Part shown: positions 52,753 through 62,149 of the stretch, piece by piece
How the letters are laid out: every line of letters starts with the position of its first letter
Position numbering within the stretch: the first letter of the stretch is position 1
Source: Solidesulfovibrio alcoholivorans DSM 5433
GTDB lineage: Bacteria > Desulfobacterota > Desulfovibrionia > Desulfovibrionales > Desulfovibrionaceae
Length of the DNA: 64,000 bases
Reading direction: 5' to 3'
Assembly: GCF_000702665.1 (NCBI RefSeq)
Contig: NZ_JNJA01000017.1
Coordinates: forward strand, 1 to 64,000
Translations under genes and position numbers: made by a program
The notes under the pieces: model-generated
What the model was told of the DNA's origin: nothing
Database searches by the model: none
Seen by the model: the letters and a program-made list of their open reading frames with translations, nothing else

Positions 52753-54786
52753 ATGGCGACCGACAAGCCCCTTCCCGACGCTGACGACGACATCATCGAC
52801 CTGACCGACCTCGTGGAAGAGGGGCCGGGCGAGGGCAAGGCCGCGGCCGACGACGGTCCCGTGGACATGAGCTTCGAACAGGAGCTCGAAGACCTCTTCG
52901 GCGACGCCGACCCCGGCATGCCCAAGGATGCCGCGCCCAAGCCGGCCGCCGCTGCCGCCGCTTCCGCCGCTTCCACAGACGCCGCCGATGCCGACGACGG
53001 CGTCATCGATCTGGCCGGGCTGGGCCTGGATGACGAAGCGCCCGCCCAATCCGCCGCCGCATCCGCCACGTCTCATGACGACGACATCATGGACCTTTCC
53101 GGGCTCGGCCTCGATGAGGACGTCCCGGCGACGCCTCCCCTCAAAGCCAAGGGCGAGGTGGACGAAGCCGACGACGATCTCGATTTCGCGGGCCTCGGCT
53201 TTGACGAGGATACGGACAAGAAAGCTGCGCCCCTTTCCGAGGACGCCGCCATGGCCGACCTGTTCGCCGACGCCGACAAGGACATTGCGACGCCCGAAGC
53301 CGAACCCGAAGCGGAAGTCGCGCTCGAACCCGGGAGCGCAACCGCGCCCGAGTCCGTGCTGGCGGAAGACGCCATGGACCTCGGCGACATGGACCTCGAG
53401 GCCCTGGCCCCGGAGCCCAAGGAGGCGACGGAGGCCGACGACGCGGCCATGGCCGACCTGCTCGGCGAACTGCCTGACGCCGCGCTCCCCGAAGACATCG
53501 ACGTGGCCGATCTTTCTTCCCTGTCCGCCCTGGAAGAGCCTGCCCCCGCACCCGGGCCCGCAGCCGCGGCTCCTGCCGCCGCAGCGGCCGTTGGCGCGGC
53601 GACGCTCGGCGCGGTGGCCGTGGCCGCAACCGCCGCCGCGACGCCGGCCGCCCAGGCGGGCGTCATCGACCTCGGCGCCCTGGACAACCTCATCGATGCG
53701 GCCAAGGGCCCCGCGCCCGAACCCGAGCCCGGGGCGCCCGAGGACCGGGAGCGCCTGGAGGCCCAGGGCAAGCGCCTGGAAGCCGTGGAAACGGCCATCG
53801 CCTCCCTGCTCGACCGCATCGAATCGCTTTCCGCCACGGACGGCGACGCCCTGGCCGACGCCTTGTCGGCCAGGCTCGAGGACGCCTTGTCCGAACGCCT
53901 GGAGGCGGTCCTGGCCGGGCTGCCCCAGCCGGATACGGAAGGGCTGCACGCCCGGATCATGGCCGAACTGGACACGCGCGCCGTCAAGGACCGCACCAAG
54001 ATGCTGGCCGATCTGGCCAGCACCCTGGACCAGCGTTTCGAAACCCTCGTGGCGGGCCTGCCCAAGCCCGAGGCGCCGGAGGACCTGAGCGGCGCACTGG
54101 AGACGCTCGGGCAGTCCCTGGAGCGCCTGGAAGCGCAGGCCGGGGAACGCGAGACAGCATTCAAGGATTTCGCCAGCAGCGTGGAGACGCATCTGGCCGA
54201 GCTGCGCCGCGAACTGCCCGAGCCCGGGGAATTCGTCACCCAGGCGGGCCTGCACGAAAGCCTGGAGACCCTGCGCGAAACCCTGGCGCGGGATATCGCC
54301 GGCAACCTCGACGAGCGCCTCGGCGAACTGCGCCGCGAGTTGCGCGAGTCCCTGGCCGGCGACATCGCCGCCGGGCTCGACGAGCGCCTGGGAGCCGTGC
54401 GCGGCGAATTGCGCGAAGCCCTGGCCGAAGAGATCGCCGCCGCCCTCGACGAACGCCTCGGCGGCGTTGCCGAGGGCGCGCAAAAGGCCGCCCGCGAAGA
54501 GGCGCAGGCCCTGGGCGAGGTGCTCTCCGGCCGCATCGAGGCCCTGGAAACCGACCGCATCGATCCCGACGCCCTGACGCAGAAAATCCGCGACGCCCTG
54601 CTCGCCGACCTGCCCGACGCCGCCGCCATGGAGCGGCTTGCGGCCAAGCCCGACCGCAAGGACCTCGACGACGCCGTGGAGGCCCTGCGCAAGGAACTGG
54701 CCGCATCCCTGGAAAAAAGCGTGCCCCAGGTCGCGGCCACGGTCATCCGCGAGGAAATCGCCGCCCTGCTCAAGGACTTTTCCTAG
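52753..54786 (+). CDS. Large acidic protein with short repeats and coiled coil
   Basis: Not recognised. 677 aa. Residues 1-~235 are strongly acidic and disordered, with at least five copies of a short motif: DDDIIDLTDLVEE, DDGVIDLAGLGLDDE, DDDIMDLSGLGLDED, DDDLDFAGLGFDED, then DDAAMADLLGELPD. After a short Ala stretch, ~330 residues of amphipathic helix with repeats such as DIAGNLDERLGELRRELRE and DIAAGLDERLGAVRGELRE form a long coiled coil. The end (VAATVIREEIAALLKD) is like the short C-terminal helix of polar or scaffold proteins. No signal peptide or membrane span. Confidence 0.8.
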   Translation: MATDKPLPDADDDIIDLTDLVEEGPGEGKAAADDGPVDMSFEQELEDLFGDADPGMPKDAAPKPAAAAAASAASTDAADADDGVIDLAGLGLDDEAPAQSAAASATSHDDDIMDLSGLGLDEDVPATPPLKAKGEVDEADDDLDFAGLGFDEDTDKKAAPLSEDAAMADLFADADKDIATPEAEPEAEVALEPGSATAPESVLAEDAMDLGDMDLEALAPEPKEATEADDAAMADLLGELPDAALPEDIDVADLSSLSALEEPAPAPGPAAAAPAAAAAVGAATLGAVAVAATAAATPAAQAGVIDLGALDNLIDAAKGPAPEPEPGAPEDRERLEAQGKRLEAVETAIASLLDRIESLSATDGDALADALSARLEDALSERLEAVLAGLPQPDTEGLHARIMAELDTRAVKDRTKMLADLASTLDQRFETLVAGLPKPEAPEDLSGALETLGQSLERLEAQAGERETAFKDFASSVETHLAELRRELPEPGEFVTQAGLHESLETLRETLARDIAGNLDERLGELRRELRESLAGDIAAGLDERLGAVRGELREALAEEIAAALDERLGGVAEGAQKAAREEAQALGEVLSGRIEALETDRIDPDALTQKIRDALLADLPDAAAMERLAAKPDRKDLDDAVEALRKELAASLEKSVPQVAATVIREEIAALLKDFS

Positions 54787-54796
54787 GCAAAAACGC

Positions 54797-54894
54797 ACGC
54801 CCCACGGGGCGTTGCGGCAAGAAAAGGGATTTTTCGCTGCGCGCGCGGTGACGGCTCAAGGCCCGTCCGTGGGCGCGCAGGGGAAAATCCCTTT
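54797..54894. terminator. Paired hairpins between convergent genes
   Basis: ACGCCCC-AC-GGGGCGT at 54797-54812, then a long imperfect inverted repeat (arms ~54823-54844 and ~54873-54894, starting AAAGGGAT and ending ATCCCTTT). They lie between the convergent genes ending at 54786 and 54977. Probably bidirectional termination; the remaining ~80 bases show nothing. Confidence 0.5.
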
Positions 54895-54976
54895 CCGCAT
54901 TACGGGGGTGGGCTCGCCCGTGCCGCTGCAGACATCCGCTCGCGGCTGCCCCTGTGGCCGCAGGGCGTGGCGGGGA

Positions 54977-57451
54977 TCAATCCGGAAGGATGATGACGTG
55001 CACGCCCGGGTGGGCGCACAACCGTTCCAGGTCGAGGCCGTGGCTCAGGGAAGCCGGGATGAAGATCGTGCCGACGAAACCGCCCTCCACGGCCTGCCAC
55101 AGCTCGGACTCGTGGCGCAGGGCCGCGGTTTCCTCGGGGCACATGTAGAAGCGTCGCGCGGGCGAACGGATCCCGTCGCGCGAATACAGCAGGCAGGGCC
55201 GCACCGGGGCGGCCTGATGCCCCTCGAGAAGGCCGCGCACCGTCCCGAGCAGCGCTTCCTGCTCCACGGGCTTGACCACGGCGGCGTCCGCCCCGGACGC
55301 CTCACCCTCGCTTTGGGACGCCACGGACACCACGAGCACCGGGATGTGCCGGGTGGCCGGGTCGGCGCGCAGCCTGCGGATGGCCTCGCAGCCGTCCATG
55401 CCCGGCATGCGCAGGTCCATGGTGATGCAGTCGGGCCGCCAGGTCGCGGCCAGGGACAGGGCCTCGACCCCGTTTCTGGCCGTGGCCGCGACATAACCGG
55501 CGTCGGTCAGGAGCGTTTCCAGGAGCCGCCGCACGCCGGCGTCGTCATCGACCACGAGAACCCGCCATTTCCTGTCGGTTCCGCTGCCGGCGTCCGCTTC
55601 GGGCATGTCCACGGGCGCGGGCAGCGGACAGGCGGGCGCGTCCTGCGCGACGGCGACGCATGGCAGGGTGAACGTGAACACGCTGCCCTCGCCCGGAACG
55701 CTCTCGACCCGGATGCGCCCGCCGTGGCGCTCGACGATCTGGCGGCAGATCGGGAGGCCAAGCCCGGTGCCCTTGGGCTTTTCGGTCAGCGTGTCCCCGG
55801 CCTGCTTGAACTTCTCGAAGATGCACCCCAGGTCTTCGGCGGCGATGCCGCAGCCCGTATCGCGCACCGCGACGAGAATTTCGTCTCCCGCAACACGGGC
55901 CTCGACGCGGATCGTACCCGAATCCGTGAACTTCACGGCATTGCCGAGAAGGTTGACGAATACTTGTACCAGCCGGTCGCGGTCGCCGAGGACCATGGGC
56001 AGGGTCGCCGGCACGGCGCACAGGATCTCGAGGCCCTTGGCCCGCGCCAGGGGCAGCACCGCCCTGACCGCATGCTCCGCGGCATCGGCCAGGGACAACG
56101 GGGCCATCTTCCATTCGTAGCGCCCGGATTCCATCTTGGCGATGTCGAGGACATCGTCCACGAGTTCGGTCAGGCGCTGGCCCTCGGCCACGATGATGTC
56201 GAGGTTTTCGCGAATCTGCTGCGCGGCGCGCCAGGTCCTGGGCTCGGCCTCGGCAAGGGCCGGGGCCACGACCTCGCCGAACTTGCGTCGGATGATCTTG
56301 GCGAACCCGAGCACCGACGTCAGGGGCGTGCGCAACTCGTGGGACACGGTGGAGATGAACTCCGTTTTCATCCGGTCCACTTCCTTTTCCACGGTGACGT
56401 CGCGCACGAGGATGATGGTGACGTCGCGTGCCTCCCCGGCCAGACGTACGGCCGTGGCCACGGCCTTGCCCGTGCCGCCTCCGGCCAGGCGTACCTCGAT
56501 TGCGGCCAGGGGACCGTCCTTGCGGGCCTTCTCGGCCAGCGCGGCCAGATCCTCCGGAAAATTTTCCGTGGCGGGCCGTCCGTCCACGTCGCCGCCGCAG
56601 CGGTCGAACATGGCAAGCAGGGCCGGGTTGTGCAGCGTGACCACGTCGTCGGCGTCGAGCACCAGCAGCCCGTCGGCGAGGTTGTCGATGATGGCCCGGG
56701 TGTGGGCCAGGGAGTTTTGCAGTTCACGCGTGGTGTCGGCCACGGCCTTGGTCAGATCCGAGACGAGCAGGGAGAGTTGGGAGGCCATGGACTGCATGGC
56801 CCGGGCCAGCACGCCCACCTCGTCGTCGCCGGTCCTCGGCGGCCTGGCGGAAAAGTCGTGGTCGCGGATCTTCACGGCGTAGCCGGCCAGTTCCACCAGG
56901 GGGCGGGTGATGCCGCCGACCAGTGCGTAGAAGACCACCACGGCCACGAGCAGCATGCCGAGCATGAGCGCCTCCTGGCCCATGACCGCGCCGCGCATCA
57001 CCTGCCAGATACCGGCCCTGTCCATGCCGACCGTGACGAACCCGGCTTCTCCGGCCAGGATCGGGGCCGTCACCTGGATGAAGTCGCCGCGCCCCGGCAG
57101 CGAGAGCCGGACCACACCCCGCTCGGGCCGCACCCCGGACAAAGAGACGGGCATGGCCGGCACGAAGGTATGGGCCACCACGCGGCCCTGGGCATTCGTC
57201 ACGAAGACGTAACCCACGCCATCGATGTGCAGGAATTCGTCAAGCATCGCCTGGACCGTGGCCGCGTCCCGGGCGGCCAGCGCATCGGGACTGCCGGCGG
57301 CGATGGCCATGGCGATGGCCCGGCCGGTGGTGACGTATTCGCTCGTGAGATGCCGGTGCAGCAGCCACGCCGAAAGCAGGGCCGTACCGTTGGCCGCCAC
57401 GCCGAAGACGAGGATCACGGCGACAAGGGTCTTGCGGAAAATCCTGGACAC
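54977..57451 (-). CDS. Hybrid sensor histidine kinase with receiver domain
   Basis: 824 aa. One N-terminal span, a periplasmic Cache-like sensor (~30-165, with GYVFVTNAQGRVVAHTFVP), a second span, HAMP, a PAS domain, HisKA with VSHELRTPLTSVLGFAK, HATPase ending in KGTGLGLPICRQIVERHGG, a receiver (LVVDDDAGVRRLLE, acceptor Asp in MDLRMPGMDG), and a ~70-residue C-terminal tail. The GTG at 57451 is five bases before the end of the binding-protein gene upstream, with GGAG inside that gene. The pair forms one operon and probably one sensory unit. Confidence 0.9.
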   Translation of the reverse strand: MSRIFRKTLVAVILVFGVAANGTALLSAWLLHRHLTSEYVTTGRAIAMAIAAGSPDALAARDAATVQAMLDEFLHIDGVGYVFVTNAQGRVVAHTFVPAMPVSLSGVRPERGVVRLSLPGRGDFIQVTAPILAGEAGFVTVGMDRAGIWQVMRGAVMGQEALMLGMLLVAVVVFYALVGGITRPLVELAGYAVKIRDHDFSARPPRTGDDEVGVLARAMQSMASQLSLLVSDLTKAVADTTRELQNSLAHTRAIIDNLADGLLVLDADDVVTLHNPALLAMFDRCGGDVDGRPATENFPEDLAALAEKARKDGPLAAIEVRLAGGGTGKAVATAVRLAGEARDVTIILVRDVTVEKEVDRMKTEFISTVSHELRTPLTSVLGFAKIIRRKFGEVVAPALAEAEPRTWRAAQQIRENLDIIVAEGQRLTELVDDVLDIAKMESGRYEWKMAPLSLADAAEHAVRAVLPLARAKGLEILCAVPATLPMVLGDRDRLVQVFVNLLGNAVKFTDSGTIRVEARVAGDEILVAVRDTGCGIAAEDLGCIFEKFKQAGDTLTEKPKGTGLGLPICRQIVERHGGRIRVESVPGEGSVFTFTLPCVAVAQDAPACPLPAPVDMPEADAGSGTDRKWRVLVVDDDAGVRRLLETLLTDAGYVAATARNGVEALSLAATWRPDCITMDLRMPGMDGCEAIRRLRADPATRHIPVLVVSVASQSEGEASGADAAVVKPVEQEALLGTVRGLLEGHQAAPVRPCLLYSRDGIRSPARRFYMCPEETAALRHESELWQAVEGGFVGTIFIPASLSHGLDLERLCAHPGVHVIILPD

Positions 57452-57455
57452 GGGG

Positions 57456-58709
57456 TCAGTCTCCGGCCGCCGCGGCGACGGCTTCCAGGGGGACGAGGGC
57501 GCCGTTGGCCGCCGTGAACAGGTAGATCGTGTGCAGCGCCTGATGGTGCCGGCCGTCGAGGGACAGGGGCTGGTCAAGGCCGATGTCGGCCGGCCCGGCG
57601 GCGCGCGACGCCGCGTCGAGCTGCCGGCGGTCGGTGGGATCTGGCATGGCCGCAAGCACCGCAAGCAGCAGACGGGCGTTCAAGTAGCCCTCGAATCCCG
57701 TGGCGCTGCCTTCGGGCATCGCCTTGGGCCAGCCGTTCGGCGGCGGCGCGGCTTCCGTGGCTCCCAGGGCGGCCAGGTCGCGCCGATAGTCCCGCGCCGC
57801 CGGCAGGTCGGCATCGCGCCAGGACGGCGTGACCTGGGAAAAGATCAGCCCGTCGTCCAGGGTCAGTCCCAAGGGCGCGCCCTGGGCGGCCAGCACACGC
57901 AGCAGGATTTCGCCGCCGGCAAAGGAAACGAGGCCGATGGGCATGTGCAGGCCCTGGCGGCGCATGTCGCGGATCACCGCCGCGCAGGCCGGGGATGCGC
58001 CGATGACCAGCACGGCATCGGGGCGGCACGCGGCCAGGATGCGCGCCTGCGGCGTCATGTCGTCCCCTGCCGCTGCGGAGCGGGAGAAGGTGGCCTCGCC
58101 GCACAAGTCGCGCCCGCGCCTGGCCAGGGCGCGACCGGCGCCGTCCCAGCCGCTGCGGCCGAAGGCGTCGGCCTGGTGGCAGATGGCGATGCGATTGAGC
58201 CCCCGGCGGAAGAAGGCCTCGACGAGGGCCTCGATCTCCTGGAAATACGACGCGCGCAGGTTGTAGACGTAGCCGACGTAGGGCGGCTGCCGCGCGGCCT
58301 CGAGCCCGGTGACCGGGAAGAAAAGGCGCGCGTGTTCCCCGGCCCGGACGCGCAGCACCGGCAGTTCGCGGCTGACGGTGGGCGAACCCAGGGCGGAGAA
58401 AAGCGCCAGCACGCCCTGGTCGAGGAAGCGCACGGAGTTCCGGATGGCGGGATCGGGTTCGTAATGGTCGTCGGCAACGAGCAGTTCGATCCTGCGCCCG
58501 TCGATGCCGCCGTCACGGTTGCGGCGGGCGAAGGCGGCCTGGGCGCCGCGGTAGAGCTCCACGGCCATGGCCTGGGTCGGACCGGTGAAGCCGGCCGTGA
58601 GCCCCAGGCGGATCGGTTCGGGCTCCGCGGCCCGGCATGGCGGCGCGGTCGCGCAAAGGGCCAAACCCCACAGCGCGAAGCATACGAACACGCGTAACCT
58701 GCCCGCCAT
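57456..58709 (-). CDS. LivJ-like binding protein paired with hybrid kinase
   Basis: Periplasmic type-I binding protein, 417 aa. Signal peptide (AGRLRVFVCFALWGLALCATAPPCRA), then IRLGLTAGFTGPTQAMAVELYRGAQAAF, DDHYEPDPAIRNSVRFLD, RIAICHQADAFGRSGWDGA and VLVIGASPACAAVIRDMRRQG. It has no transporter partners but is followed four bases later by a kinase with a periplasmic sensor, so it most likely presents a ligand to that kinase. GGGAGG precedes the ATG at 58709. Ligand unknown (amino acid, amide or similar). Confidence 0.85.
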   Translation of the reverse strand: MAGRLRVFVCFALWGLALCATAPPCRAAEPEPIRLGLTAGFTGPTQAMAVELYRGAQAAFARRNRDGGIDGRRIELLVADDHYEPDPAIRNSVRFLDQGVLALFSALGSPTVSRELPVLRVRAGEHARLFFPVTGLEAARQPPYVGYVYNLRASYFQEIEALVEAFFRRGLNRIAICHQADAFGRSGWDGAGRALARRGRDLCGEATFSRSAAAGDDMTPQARILAACRPDAVLVIGASPACAAVIRDMRRQGLHMPIGLVSFAGGEILLRVLAAQGAPLGLTLDDGLIFSQVTPSWRDADLPAARDYRRDLAALGATEAAPPPNGWPKAMPEGSATGFEGYLNARLLLAVLAAMPDPTDRRQLDAASRAAGPADIGLDQPLSLDGRHHQALHTIYLFTAANGALVPLEAVAAAAGD

Positions 58710-58827
58710 CGTCTCCGGCCTCCCGGGTCTACTTTTAAACGCTTGCCATTTTCCTAGGCCCTTTGACACGACGCGTCAAACGCCCCACTCCTGTTACGGC
58801 GCGCCCTTGCTGGATCGCACAAAGAGT

Positions 58828-58843
58828 GTCACACAATCGTCAC
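58828..58843 (+). promoter_or_regulatory. Pho-box-like direct repeat
   Basis: GTCAC at 58828-58832 and again at 58839-58843, eleven bases apart, matching the PhoB binding pattern of two direct repeats with 11-bp period. Located 65-81 bases before phoB, consistent with PhoB controlling its own operon. Confidence 0.5.
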
Positions 58844-58908
58844 GAGCCATTCACCCCCGCGTCAAGCCGCCGTGTTCTTTCGAGCGACGAAACATCCGAG
58901 GTGGTCGC

Positions 58909-59592
58909 ATGTCCAAGGATTCCATCCTGATAGTCGAAGACGACGACGACATCGTCGAACTGCTCGCCTTCAACCTGCAAAGCGCCGGTTTCGCCACCGA
59001 AACGGCAAAAGACGGTTACGACGCCCTGACCAAGGCCCGCCGCTCGCCGCCGGCCGGCATCATCCTGGATCTCATGCTCCCGGGTCTCGACGGCTTCGAG
59101 GTCTGCAAGGAGCTCAAGCGCGATCCCAAGACCGCCGCCGCCCCCATCATCATGCTCACCGCGCGGGGCGAGGAAGTGGACCGCATCGTGGGCCTGGAAC
59201 TCGGGGCGGACGACTACGTGGTCAAGCCGTTCTCCCCCCGGGAGCTCATCCTGCGCCTGCGCGCCGTGCTCAAGCGCCACGCCCCGGAACAGGAAAAACG
59301 CCAGGTGCTCACCCGCGACGGCCTGTCCGTGGACCTCGGCGCGCACCGCGTCACCCTTGACGGCGAGGAAGTGGCGCTGACCGCCACGGAATTCAGGCTG
59401 CTCGCGGAACTGTTCCAGAGCACCGGGCGCGTGCTCACCCGCGACCGGCTGCTCAATTCCGTCTGGGGCTACGAGTTCGAAGGCTACGCCCGCACCGTGG
59501 ACACCCACATCCGCCGCCTGCGCCAGAAACTCGGCGCCTGCGCCCGCATGATCGAAACCGTCCGGGGCGTGGGCTACCGGTTCAAGGAGTGA
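58909..59592 (+). CDS. phoB: Phosphate regulon response regulator PhoB
   Basis: OmpR/PhoB-class regulator, 227 aa. Receiver domain with DSILIVEDDDDIVEL, phospho-acceptor Asp ~54 in IILDLMLPGLDGFE, and Lys in DDYVVKPFSPREL. The winged-helix DNA-binding domain follows, with LTATEFRLLAELFQSTGRVLTRDRLLNSVWGY and the recognition helix RTVDTHIRRLRQKLG. GAGG precedes the ATG. phoR starts four bases after its stop, and pstB follows. The gene set (phoB-phoR-pstB) supports phosphate control over other OmpR-class roles. Confidence 0.92.
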   Translation: MSKDSILIVEDDDDIVELLAFNLQSAGFATETAKDGYDALTKARRSPPAGIILDLMLPGLDGFEVCKELKRDPKTAAAPIIMLTARGEEVDRIVGLELGADDYVVKPFSPRELILRLRAVLKRHAPEQEKRQVLTRDGLSVDLGAHRVTLDGEEVALTATEFRLLAELFQSTGRVLTRDRLLNSVWGYEFEGYARTVDTHIRRLRQKLGACARMIETVRGVGYRFKE

Positions 59593-59596
59593 GCCC

Positions 59597-61087
59597 TTGC
59601 GTGCCGCCGCCACCCTGGGGCTGCGGGCCACGGCCGTATGCCTGGCCGTGACGGCCGCAAGCCTCGCCATCCCGGAGCTCATGCCTTCCCCGGCCACCCG
59701 GCCCGAGCGCCTGGCCGTCCTCGCCCTGGCGCTGGTCGTCGCCGGCGCGGCCTTCTGGCTCATCGGGCGCAGCCTGTCCCGCTCCCTGGCCGAGGTCATC
59801 GCCGTGGCCCGGGCCATCGGCGACGGCGACTACCGCCGCAGGCTGCATCTGTCCCCGGGCGGGGAGTTCAGCGCCCTGGCCGAGGCCATCAACCACATGG
59901 CCCGGCGCATCGAGTCCCACATCGCCACCATCACCGACCAGAAGACACAACTCGAAGCCATCCTCGACGGCATGCGCGAGGGCGTCATGGTCCTCGACGC
60001 GGCAGGCAAGATCCGCGTGGCCAATCCGGCGCTCAAGCGCATCGTCCCGGTCAGCGGCGACATTACCGGCCGCCGGCCCATCGAGGCGGCCCCGAGCCCG
60101 GAGTTGCAGATGGCCTGCGACCGCCTGCTCGGCGACCGCGCCGAGGACGCTCCGGCCGCCGCCAGCCTGGAGATGGAGCTCGGCCCTGGGCGGTTCTACG
60201 AAGTTTCCCTGGTGCGCCTGGGGCCCGACCCGGCCGACGCCCGCCGCGACCACGGCGCGGTGCTCGTCTTTCACGACGTCTCCGAAACCCGCCGCCTCTC
60301 CCGGGTGCGGCGCGATTTCGCGGCCAACGTCACCCACGAAATGCGCACCCCGCTCACGTCCATCAAGGGCTACGCCGAGACCCTGCTTGCCGCCGCGCCG
60401 GAACTGGCCCCGGAAAAGCGCCGCTTTCTCGACGTGATCCTGAAAAACGCCAATCACATGTCCAAGATGGTGGACGACATCCTCACTCTGGCCCGGCTCG
60501 AAGAGCAGCCCCGCACGCAGGACGGGGCGGACGGGGCAGGGCGTCCCGCGCCGGACGCCGACCCGGCCTCGGCCCTGGCCGACGCCGTGCGCGAGTGCGA
60601 GCCCCTGGCCCAGGCCAAACGGCTCGCCCTGGATAACCAGTTGCCCGCCGACCTGCCGCGCGTGCGCTGCGACGGTGGCCAGCTCACACAGGTCTGGCGC
60701 AACCTGCTCGAAAACGCCGCGCGCTTCGCCCCCGAGGGCACGCGCATCGTCATGCAGGCCGTGCCCGACGCCGACGGCGCGACCGTCACCTGCGGCGTCC
60801 TGGACCAGGGCCCGGGCATCCCGCCCGAGGAACGCCAGAGGGTGTTCGAACGTTTCTACCGCGTGGAGCGCCACCGCTCCAAGACGCCGGGCAGCACCGG
60901 GCTCGGCCTGGCCATCGTCAAGCACATCGTGGAACGCCACAGCGGCCGCGTCTGGGCCGACCGCGCCCGGGGCGAGATGACCGGCGCGGCGGTCTTTTTC
61001 ACCCTGGCCGTCGCGCCGCGCACCCAGGCGGACGCAGAGTACGCCGATGCGGGCCGTTGTCTTGGACCATCGACCCAATCGTCATGA
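59597..61087 (+). CDS. phoR: Phosphate sensor histidine kinase PhoR
   Basis: 496 aa. Two N-terminal spans (~10-28, ~38-55) with almost no periplasmic loop, as in PhoR. HAMP-like segment ([22 protein letters not shown]), PAS (~115-230), HisKA with [22 protein letters not shown] (His ~247), and HATPase with [16 protein letters not shown] and [23 protein letters not shown] start at 59597 is indicated: AAGGAG seven bases before it and the gene begins four bases after phoB. It phosphorylates PhoB when phosphate is low, normally with PhoU and the Pst transporter. Confidence 0.9.
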   Translation: MRAAATLGLRATAVCLAVTAASLAIPELMPSPATRPERLAVLALALVVAGAAFWLIGRSLSRSLAEVIAVARAIGDGDYRRRLHLSPGGEFSALAEAINHMARRIESHIATITDQKTQLEAILDGMREGVMVLDAAGKIRVANPALKRIVPVSGDITGRRPIEAAPSPELQMACDRLLGDRAEDAPAAASLEMELGPGRFYEVSLVRLGPDPADARRDHGAVLVFHDVSETRRLSRVRRDFAANVTHEMRTPLTSIKGYAETLLAAAPELAPEKRRFLDVILKNANHMSKMVDDILTLARLEEQPRTQDGADGAGRPAPDADPASALADAVRECEPLAQAKRLALDNQLPADLPRVRCDGGQLTQVWRNLLENAARFAPEGTRIVMQAVPDADGATVTCGVLDQGPGIPPEERQRVFERFYRVERHRSKTPGSTGLGLAIVKHIVERHSGRVWADRARGEMTGAAVFFTLAVAPRTQADAEYADAGRCLGPSTQSS

Positions 61088-61163
61088 AACTTCCACACCC
61101 GGTCGGCAAGATGCCCCCGAAACACTTCCCGCCCGACCGGCTGCGAACGAAAAGGAACCGCCC

Positions 61164-61925
61164 ATGCCAGACATCATCAAGATGGTCGCCAAAAACCTCA
61201 ATTTCTACTACGGCCGCTTCAAAGCCTTGCAGGACATCAACCTGACCATCAACGAGCGGCAGGTCACGGCGCTGATCGGCCCCTCCGGCTGCGGCAAATC
61301 CACGTTCCTGCGCTGCTTAAACCGCATGAACGACCTTATCCCGGGCACCCGGGTCGAGGGCGAGCTGACGCTCGACGGCGAGAACGTCTACGCCCAGAGC
61401 CTGGACGTGGTCGAACTGCGCCGCCGGGTGGGCATGGTCTTCCAGAAGCCCAACCCCTTTCCCAAGACCATTTTCGAAAACGTGGCCTACGGGCTTCGCG
61501 TCGGCGGCATGCGCGATAACACCTACATCTCGCAGCAGGTGGAAAAAAGCCTCAAGGGCGCGGCGCTTTTCGACGAGGTCAAGGACCGCATCCACGACTC
61601 GGCCCTGGGCCTGTCCGGCGGCCAGCAGCAGCGCCTGTGCATCGCCCGGGCCCTGGCCATCGAGCCCGAGGTGCTGCTCATGGACGAGCCCGCCTCGGCG
61701 CTCGACCCCATCGCCACCCAGAAGATCGAGGAACTCATCCACGAGCTCAAACGCAATTTCACGATCATCATCGTCACCCACAGCATGCAGCAGGCCGCCC
61801 GCGTCTCGGACCGCACGGCCTTTTTCTACATGGGCAAGCTGATCGAAGTGGACGCCACGGAGACCATCTTCACCCGGCCGTCCCAGAAGCAGACCGAGGA
61901 CTACATCACCGGCCGTTTCGGCTGA
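61164..61925 (+). CDS. pstB: Phosphate ABC transporter ATPase PstB
   Basis: ATP-binding subunit of the high-affinity phosphate importer, 253 aa. Walker [10 protein letters not shown] (~36-44), signature [15 protein letters not shown], Walker [23 protein letters not shown], switch His in [23 protein letters not shown]. The PstB-specific [23 protein letters not shown] is present. It begins 76 bases after phoR. pstS, pstC, pstA and phoU are not in the window, so the transporter is split across loci or they lie beyond 64000. Confidence 0.95.
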   Translation: MPDIIKMVAKNLNFYYGRFKALQDINLTINERQVTALIGPSGCGKSTFLRCLNRMNDLIPGTRVEGELTLDGENVYAQSLDVVELRRRVGMVFQKPNPFPKTIFENVAYGLRVGGMRDNTYISQQVEKSLKGAALFDEVKDRIHDSALGLSGGQQQRLCIARALAIEPEVLLMDEPASALDPIATQKIEELIHELKRNFTIIIVTHSMQQAARVSDRTAFFYMGKLIEVDATETIFTRPSQKQTEDYITGRFG

Positions 61926-62149
61926 TGCCGCGCCAGGAGCCGGCCGCGACCACCGCACCGGCTCCGCGCTCCCCCGCCGCTTCCCGGCGATTCCCGGGCC
62001 GGGCGCGCCCGTCGCGGGACACAAAGGGGCCCGCCGACCCCCTTTGATTTCCCGGCGATACCCGCTATGCATGGAACCTCTTGCCCGGGAGCCCGGTTAG
62101 CCGTATCCCGTCGCCCCCGTGCCGCATTCCAACCAAAGGACGCATCGGC

